The notes beneath the pieces were generated by a model. That model saw nothing but the letters and a program-made list of their open reading frames with translations, was not told where the DNA came from and did not search any database. Made by a program: the position numbers and the translations under genes. DNA of 18,566 nt from an uncultured Prevotella sp. (lineage in GTDB: Bacteria > Bacteroidota > Bacteroidia > Bacteroidales > Bacteroidaceae), in the NCBI GenBank assembly GCA_900552675.1, contig USAI01000043.1, positions 1-18,566 on the forward strand, written 5' to 3'. Shown one piece after another: positions 14,287 to 18,566 of the stretch (its first letter is position 1; the number at the start of each line of letters is the position of its first letter).

Positions 14287-16125
14287 TTATTCGGCAGAGA
14301 AGTCGGCTACGGTTTTGCGATACATGCTAAATACTCTTACGCGTGACACGTAGCCAATAAGGATGTTGTTGATGTCAACAATAGGAAGATAGTTGGTGTT
14401 TGTTGTTTCAAACTTTTTCATAACATCTTCCATCTTATCATTATTTGTTAAGCGTGCGGCCACAGGCGTCATTATCTGGCTTACATGAAATTTTGAATAA
14501 AGCTCAATGCGGAACATAATGTGTCGGATTTTTGTAATATCCACTTCGCCTAACAATGCACCAGCACTATCTAGTACGGGTATGAAGCTTGAATGACTCT
14601 TGCTAATGACGTTTACGAGCTTGCCTAACTGCATATCAGGGCTTACTGCTATGTAGTCGTTGTCAATAACGCTATCGAGGCTCATAAGCGTTAAAACCGA
14701 TTTGTCTGTATGGTGCGTGATTAGCTTGCCCTGGCGTGCCAAACGCATGGCATAAATGCTGTGAGGTTCAAAGAGGCTGATGGTCATTACTGAACAGGTG
14801 CTGACAATCATCAAGGGGATAAACAGGTCGTAACCGTTTGTTATCTCGGCAATAAGAAATATACCTGTAAGGGGCGCATGCATAACGCCAGCCATAACGC
14901 CAGCCATGCCTAATAATGTAAAGTTTTTCTCAGGGATATAGATGCCTACCTGATAGATATTCCATAGACGTGCGAAAAGAAAGCCGCTGAAGGCTCCTAC
15001 GAATAGTGAAGGTGCAAATGTACCACCACAGCCACCTCCACCATTTGTAGCCGACGTAGCCACCACCTTTGTCAATACTACCAAAGCAACGTACAGAATG
15101 AGCAGATTGCCGTGTCCATAGAAGAGTGAATTGTTGAGCAATGCATTCCAGTCGGCTTCAGTGTCGCTGTTTAGTAAGATGTTTATGGCGTGATATCCTT
15201 CGCCGTAAAGAACGGGGAAGAGGAAGATGAGCGAACTAAGCATAAGGCCTCCTAAAAAGAGTTTTCCGTATCTTGAGTTCTTCATTTTTGCAAAAACATT
15301 TTCGCATACAGTCATGGTGCGAATGAAATACAGACTTACTATTCCGCAAACAATGCCCAGCACGATGCTTGCAGGCACTCGTTCAACAATCCATGCGCCA
15401 TCAAGATGGAACGAGAAGAGCGAGTCGGACCCCATAAATATATAGGTGAAGCAGGTGGCTGTTACGCTGGCCACTAAGATGGGTAACAATGATGCCATGC
15501 TGAGGTCTACCATCAGCACCTCAAGCGTAAACACCAGTCCTGCTATAGGTGCTTTAAAGATGCCTGCAATAGCAGCTGCAGCTCCGCATCCTACCAGCAA
15601 CATCAATGTTTTGTTATCCATCTTGAACAATTGTCCAAGGTTTGAACCGATGGCAGAACCAGTTAACACAATAGGGGCCTCGGCACCTACCGAACCACCA
15701 AATCCGATGGTTATGGCTGAAGCGATAACAGATGTCCAGCAGTTGTGTCGTTTCAGTCGTGAGCGTTTTGATGAGATGGCATACAAGATGCGAGTGATAC
15801 CATGTGATATATTGTCTTTAACAACATATCGCACGAACAGTGAGGTTAAAAAGATGCCGATAACAGGAAAACCAAGATACCACCAGTTGTATGAACTGTT
15901 GCTGAAATGTGATGTCAGTAACACCTGTATCTCGCTAATGATAAAATGCAGAACAAAGGCAGCAACTGAAGCAAAGAAACCGATGGCGAAAGCAAGGATA
16001 ATTGTCATTTGTCGGTCGGTGATATGTTTTTCTCGCCATATCAACAACCTTTTTAGCAACTGTTGCTGCCATTCTTTTCCTTCAGTGCTGTTTGGAGTTT
16101 CAATGATTGTTGTTGCCTGTCCCAT
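14287..16125 (-). CDS. CLC-family chloride channel/transporter with two CBS domains
   Basis: This 612-residue protein combines a CLC membrane domain (about 40-465) with tandem cytoplasmic CBS domains (about 485-545 and 548-605), which usually bind adenine nucleotides and gate the protein. CLC proteins carry chloride or other anions across the membrane, as channels or proton-coupled exchangers. The gating glutamate is E149 in GAEAP, GTFAP at 368-372 matches GxFxP, and Y458 matches the pore tyrosine. Two deviations stand out: SHGIT (107-111) replaces GSGIP, and the position of the internal proton-transfer glutamate (E203 in E. coli ClcA) reads Val203 in TLEVLMVD. Motif alignment was by eye. Upstream lies a 23-bp tandem array, with no clear promoter. 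Confidence 0.93.
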   Translation of the reverse strand: MGQATTIIETPNSTEGKEWQQQLLKRLLIWREKHITDRQMTIILAFAIGFFASVAAFVLHFIISEIQVLLTSHFSNSSYNWWYLGFPVIGIFLTSLFVRYVVKDNISHGITRILYAISSKRSRLKRHNCWTSVIASAITIGFGGSVGAEAPIVLTGSAIGSNLGQLFKMDNKTLMLLVGCGAAAAIAGIFKAPIAGLVFTLEVLMVDLSMASLLPILVASVTATCFTYIFMGSDSLFSFHLDGAWIVERVPASIVLGIVCGIVSLYFIRTMTVCENVFAKMKNSRYGKLFLGGLMLSSLIFLFPVLYGEGYHAINILLNSDTEADWNALLNNSLFYGHGNLLILYVALVVLTKVVATSATNGGGGCGGTFAPSLFVGAFSGFLFARLWNIYQVGIYIPEKNFTLLGMAGVMAGVMHAPLTGIFLIAEITNGYDLFIPLMIVSTCSVMTISLFEPHSIYAMRLARQGKLITHHTDKSVLTLMSLDSVIDNDYIAVSPDMQLGKLVNVISKSHSSFIPVLDSAGALLGEVDITKIRHIMFRIELYSKFHVSQIMTPVAARLTNNDKMEDVMKKFETTNTNYLPIVDINNILIGYVSRVRVFSMYRKTVADFSAE

Positions 16126-16186
16126 TTTATGATATATCTGTTATTTGTGTATAAAGGCTTCTTTCGTATGTAAATGATAAAACACT

Positions 16187-16294
16187 TTATCGTGTTTTGA
16201 TAAAAGCTCTTATCGTGTTTTGATAAAAGCTCTTATCGTGTTTTGATAAAAACTCTTATCGTGTTTTGATAATAGTTTTATCGTCTTTTGATGA
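16187..16294. repeat. 23-bp tandem repeat, five copies
   Basis: The unit, starting TTATCGTGTTTTGATAA, begins at 16187, 16210, 16233, 16256 and 16278, with slight decay in the last two copies. Each copy holds TTATC and GATAA arms around GTGTTTT, so each can form a small hairpin, and neighbouring copies also pair through AGCTCTTATC and GATAAAAGCT. It fills the space between the stop of the tsaC gene and the start of the CLC gene, both on the minus strand. No spacer variation exists, so it is not a CRISPR array. Confidence 0.93.
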
Positions 16295-16300
16295 TCATGG

Positions 16301-16870
16301 TCATTTTCGAATGATGGCAACAGTGCCATTCTTCTCTAATTTGATAATGCTACTTGGCGTGTGAGGCTTGTGCTCTTGTCGGCGCGACCAGCATACATAG
16401 TCGACTGCGTTCAGCAGTTCTTCGTTAATATCGCAATAGTTTTGAGCTGCGGGCTCGCCACTAATGTTTGCGCTGGTGCTTACCAATGGCTTTTGAAAAC
16501 GGTAGCACAGTTCTTTCGAGAATGGTTCTTGTGTGATGCGCATGGCAATGGTACCATCTTCAGCAATCAAGTTGGGTGCGAGGTTTACAGCATCGTCAAG
16601 AATAATGGTAGTGGGTTTTGTTGCCAATTCAAAAATATCCCATGCTACATCGGGCACATTACGTACATAGCGTTGCAGACGAGCATCTGAATCGACTAAG
16701 CAGATGAGTGCTTTCGAGTCGTCGCGATGTTTTATTTCATACACTTTCTTTACGGCTTCGGGGTTTGTGGCGTCGCATCCTATTCCCCAAACTGTGTCGG
16801 TGGGGTAGAGTATAACGCCTCCATTTCTAAGTGTTTCAATGGCTCTTTTGATATCTTCCTGTTGTGTCAT
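16301..16870 (-). CDS. tsaC: L-threonylcarbamoyladenylate synthase (TsaC/YrdC type)
   Basis: This 189-residue protein is a single YrdC domain. It is predicted to make threonylcarbamoyl-AMP from threonine, bicarbonate and ATP, the first step of the tRNA t6A37 modification of ANN-decoding tRNAs. Motifs are LYPTDTVWGIGCDA (21-34), KHRDDSKAL (47-55), the K-x-R...S-x-N signature with STSANISG (131-138), and TPSSII (171-176). It lacks the extra C-terminal domain of Sua5, so TsaC is the better name, although the related YciO family cannot be fully excluded. A promoter lies upstream at 16942-16973 and its leader is about 65 nt. The 23-bp array follows immediately after its stop. Confidence 0.9.
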   Translation of the reverse strand: MTQQEDIKRAIETLRNGGVILYPTDTVWGIGCDATNPEAVKKVYEIKHRDDSKALICLVDSDARLQRYVRNVPDVAWDIFELATKPTTIILDDAVNLAPNLIAEDGTIAMRITQEPFSKELCYRFQKPLVSTSANISGEPAAQNYCDINEELLNAVDYVCWSRRQEHKPHTPSSIIKLEKNGTVAIIRK

Positions 16871-16941
16871 CTTTATAAAATATTAATCTCCAATAATCAT
16901 CTATATCGTGTTATATCTCAATACATATAAGACGTGTAGCA

Positions 16942-16973
16942 CAAAATTAGAAAAATATTTTTAACTATACAAG
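16942..16973 (-). promoter_or_regulatory. Promoter of the tsaC gene
   Basis: On the minus strand this reads CTTG (16970-16973), a 20-base spacer and TAATTTTG (16942-16949). It matches the -7 consensus, with one change in the upstream box. The start is predicted near 16936. Confidence 0.6.
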
Positions 16974-17015
16974 TTTTTGTTTTTCTAAGTGTGCTATCAT
17001 CGTCAATATATGTGG

Positions 17016-17999
17016 CTATACTACGCTATATTCGTCAATCTGTTTGTTGCCGTTCAAGAAATCTTTAGCACTCATGCGTTTCTTTCCTGCCATCTGTAGC
17101 TCAGTAATTTCGAGCCAGTTGTCGGTGGCGGCAATATATAAATGTCCGTGTTGGCTGTAGATAGAGCCTGCTGTGCCAGGTGTAGGCAGAGCTTGTGTGT
17201 TGTCGTTTGACAATTTCTTGGCTTTAAAAATCTTAATAGTAACGGGCTTGCCTTCTGCTGTTGCAATGTCGCACCATGCTCCAGGTACGGGGCAAAGACC
17301 TCTTACAAAATCGTAAACCTGTTTGGCGCTTTGGTTCCAGTTGATGCAGCATGTTTCTTTAAACAGTTTGGGCGCCGCATGTAGTGTGCCTTCTTCTTGT
17401 TGAGGAATAGCTTCAACCTCTTCGCCCTTTTCTAATACAAGGTTCAGAGTGTCGATACAGATGTCGGCACCAAGGTGCTTCAGTCCATCGTAAACATATT
17501 CTACGTCAGCATCATCGGGAATGTCGAATTCGCGTTGCATGATGATGCGTCCTGTGTCAATATCGTGGTCGAGAAAGAAGGTTGTTACACCCGTCTTTGT
17601 TTCGCCATTGATTACCGCCCAGTTGATGGGTGCTGCTCCGCGATATTGCGGAAGCAATGCAGCATGCACATTGAATGTTCCGAAACGAGGCATACTCCAT
17701 ACTATTTCTGGCAACATTCTGAACGCCACCACTACCTGAATATCAGCGTTCAGTGCTTTTAGTTGCTCTACAAATAGTGGGTCTTTCATCTTTTCAGGTT
17801 GCAGTACAGGAATGTTGTGCTCCAGCGCATACTGCTTTACAGGTGATGGGCGCAGAATTGAGCCATGACGTCCCACAGGCTTATCGGGTTGTGTTACCAC
17901 AGCCACAACGTTATATTCGTTTTCCACCATTCTTTGCAATGATTCAACTGCAAATTCAGGCGTTCCCATAAATACTATTCTTAAATCTTTCTTATCCAT
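17016..17999 (-). CDS. fmt: Methionyl-tRNA formyltransferase
   Basis: Fmt transfers a formyl group from 10-formyltetrahydrofolate to initiator Met-tRNA. This copy has 327 residues, near the usual 310-330. The N-terminal Rossmann core begins LRIVFMGTPEFAVESL (6-21). The catalytic trio by motif is N110 and H112 (FNVHAALLPQYRGAAP) and D148 (DIDTGR). The C-terminal tRNA-binding domain spans about 215-327. The frame extends upstream to 18053, but that would overlap the preceding gene by 16 bases and add 18 non-family residues; ATG at 17999 is chosen. It lies 38 bases after the HAD gene, probably in one operon. Confidence 0.96.
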   Translation of the reverse strand: MDKKDLRIVFMGTPEFAVESLQRMVENEYNVVAVVTQPDKPVGRHGSILRPSPVKQYALEHNIPVLQPEKMKDPLFVEQLKALNADIQVVVAFRMLPEIVWSMPRFGTFNVHAALLPQYRGAAPINWAVINGETKTGVTTFFLDHDIDTGRIIMQREFDIPDDADVEYVYDGLKHLGADICIDTLNLVLEKGEEVEAIPQQEEGTLHAAPKLFKETCCINWNQSAKQVYDFVRGLCPVPGAWCDIATAEGKPVTIKIFKAKKLSNDNTQALPTPGTAGSIYSQHGHLYIAATDNWLEITELQMAGKKRMSAKDFLNGNKQIDEYSVV

Positions 18000-18037
18000 T
18001 TCTTTCTCTGTTATGTTACAGTTGTTACAGATGTTTA

Positions 18038-18466
18038 TTATATCTGCCACCAATGTTTTTTCTTGCCTTTTGATGATGCTATTACCTCGCCATTTTGTTC
18101 TCTTAGCACTTCGGCATAGGTTTTTCGCTCTTTTATCATTTGATAAATTTGTCCCCAGTCGGGCAGACCGCCAATATTTCTGTCATCGATGAAGAGGTCG
18201 GCCTTAATTTTACGCGAAAAGTGGTCGTTATATTCTACCTTTTCTTCAGGGAAGTCTTTATTCACAGCGTAAAACTCAACGCCTCTTTCACGACACCAAT
18301 CTACGGCATCTTGCAAGAGCTTTCCTTCGCGCACACTCCATAAGATAAGCTTGTGATGGTCTTTGATAAGCATCTTAAGCGTTTCAGTGGCAAAAGGTCT
18401 TTCTTCTCCAATTTCAGGATATTTATGTTCGACAACAGTACCGTCGAAGTCGATAGCTATAATCAT
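18038..18466 (-). CDS. Small HAD-superfamily hydrolase (BT0820-like)
   Basis: This 142-residue protein has the HAD phosphatase motifs. The nucleophile pair is D6 and D8 in IDFDGT, motif II lies at LILWSVREG (residues about 40-48), and the acidic motif IV is DLFIDDRNIGG (about 90-100), with K86 or K88 as candidate motif III lysines. It lacks a cap domain, so it may act on large substrates or be a minimal phosphatase. From memory it resembles the Bacteroides BT0820 protein of similar length. It lies 38 bases upstream of fmt on the same strand. The substrate is unknown. Confidence 0.87.
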   Translation of the reverse strand: MIIAIDFDGTVVEHKYPEIGEERPFATETLKMLIKDHHKLILWSVREGKLLQDAVDWCRERGVEFYAVNKDFPEEKVEYNDHFSRKIKADLFIDDRNIGGLPDWGQIYQMIKERKTYAEVLREQNGEVIASSKGKKKHWWQI

Positions 18467-18470
18467 ATTC

Positions 18471-18502
18471 TTGTTTTTGTTATTATTATTGGTTTATATT
18501 TG
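18471..18502 (+). promoter_or_regulatory. Possible outward promoter at the window edge
   Basis: TATATTTG (18495-18502) on the plus strand matches TAnnTTTG, and TTG (18471-18473) lies 21 bases upstream. It would drive transcription to the right, out of the window, divergently from the HAD gene. AT-rich sequence makes a chance match possible. Confidence 0.35.
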
Positions 18503-18566
18503 CAGTAACGTGTTCTTCTTTTTTATATAAAAGTGTGTCACATTTTTTATGTATATGATACATATA

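Noticed and set aside
14103..14330. 75-residue plus-strand open frame over the 16-bp array
   Set aside because: It is the translation of T-rich repeats, runs into the antisense of the CLC gene, and has no domain.
15446..16132. 228-residue plus-strand open frame opposite the CLC gene
   Set aside because: It is antisense to a clear membrane protein gene. Such frames arise from the codon pattern of hydrophobic proteins.
16187..16294. CRISPR array
   Set aside because: The copies are directly adjacent with a 23-base period and no variable spacers, and no cas gene is nearby.
18000..18053. N-terminal extension of Fmt
   Set aside because: It overlaps the HAD gene and adds residues absent from the family, whose proteins begin just before LRIVFMGTPEFA.

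Overview
The window reads as one end of a draft contig from a Prevotellaceae-like member of the Bacteroidota. The signs are repeated promoter cores of the Bacteroidota sigma type (TTTG, about 19-20 bases, TAnnTTTG), few Shine-Dalgarno sites, an ftsY-rimO-HU cluster, a DUF3256-like secreted protein and a BT0820-like HAD protein. The genus is inferred from these features. Bases 1-50 are Illumina adapter and index sequence, not genome.

Layout. (1) 53-1468 is the end of a defence-like module: the C-terminal quarter of an EcoRI-family adenine methyltransferase, followed 3 bases later by a DUF262-HNH (GmrSD-like) nuclease. (2) 1469-1974 has no gene; it holds interleaved inverted and direct repeats and a long hairpin between convergent genes. 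(3) 1975-5160 (minus) is a secreted family GH2 beta-galactosidase, preceded by a duplicated promoter segment. (4) 5388-6752 (minus) is a probable operon: a small protein of unknown function, a nitroreductase and a secreted CPWC thioredoxin. (5) 6912-10885 (plus) is a likely operon: ftsY, rimO, a 98-residue HU protein and an overlapping gene for an HU protein with a membrane anchor and a LysM-like C-terminus. (6) A small cupin gene, a phospho-sugar mutase with its own promoter and terminator, and a secreted DUF3256-like protein follow. (7) 13912-14286 has no gene but contains a promoter-to-terminator unit of about 67 nt, a strong small-RNA candidate, and a 16-bp tandem array. (8) 14287-18466 (minus) carries a CLC-CBS chloride transporter or channel, a 23-bp tandem array, a threonylcarbamoyl-AMP synthase, methionyl-tRNA formyltransferase and a HAD phosphatase-like protein.

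Much of the window serves translation and protein targeting (ftsY, rimO, tsaC, fmt). The most unusual protein is the membrane-anchored HU-LysM protein, whose architecture would let one polypeptide contact DNA on the inside and peptidoglycan on the outside. The most unusual non-coding element is the short transcription unit at 13943-14045. The nuclease-methyltransferase pair is the most likely place for an undescribed system, but the contig end removes most of it. No tRNA, rRNA, CRISPR array or insertion sequence was seen.
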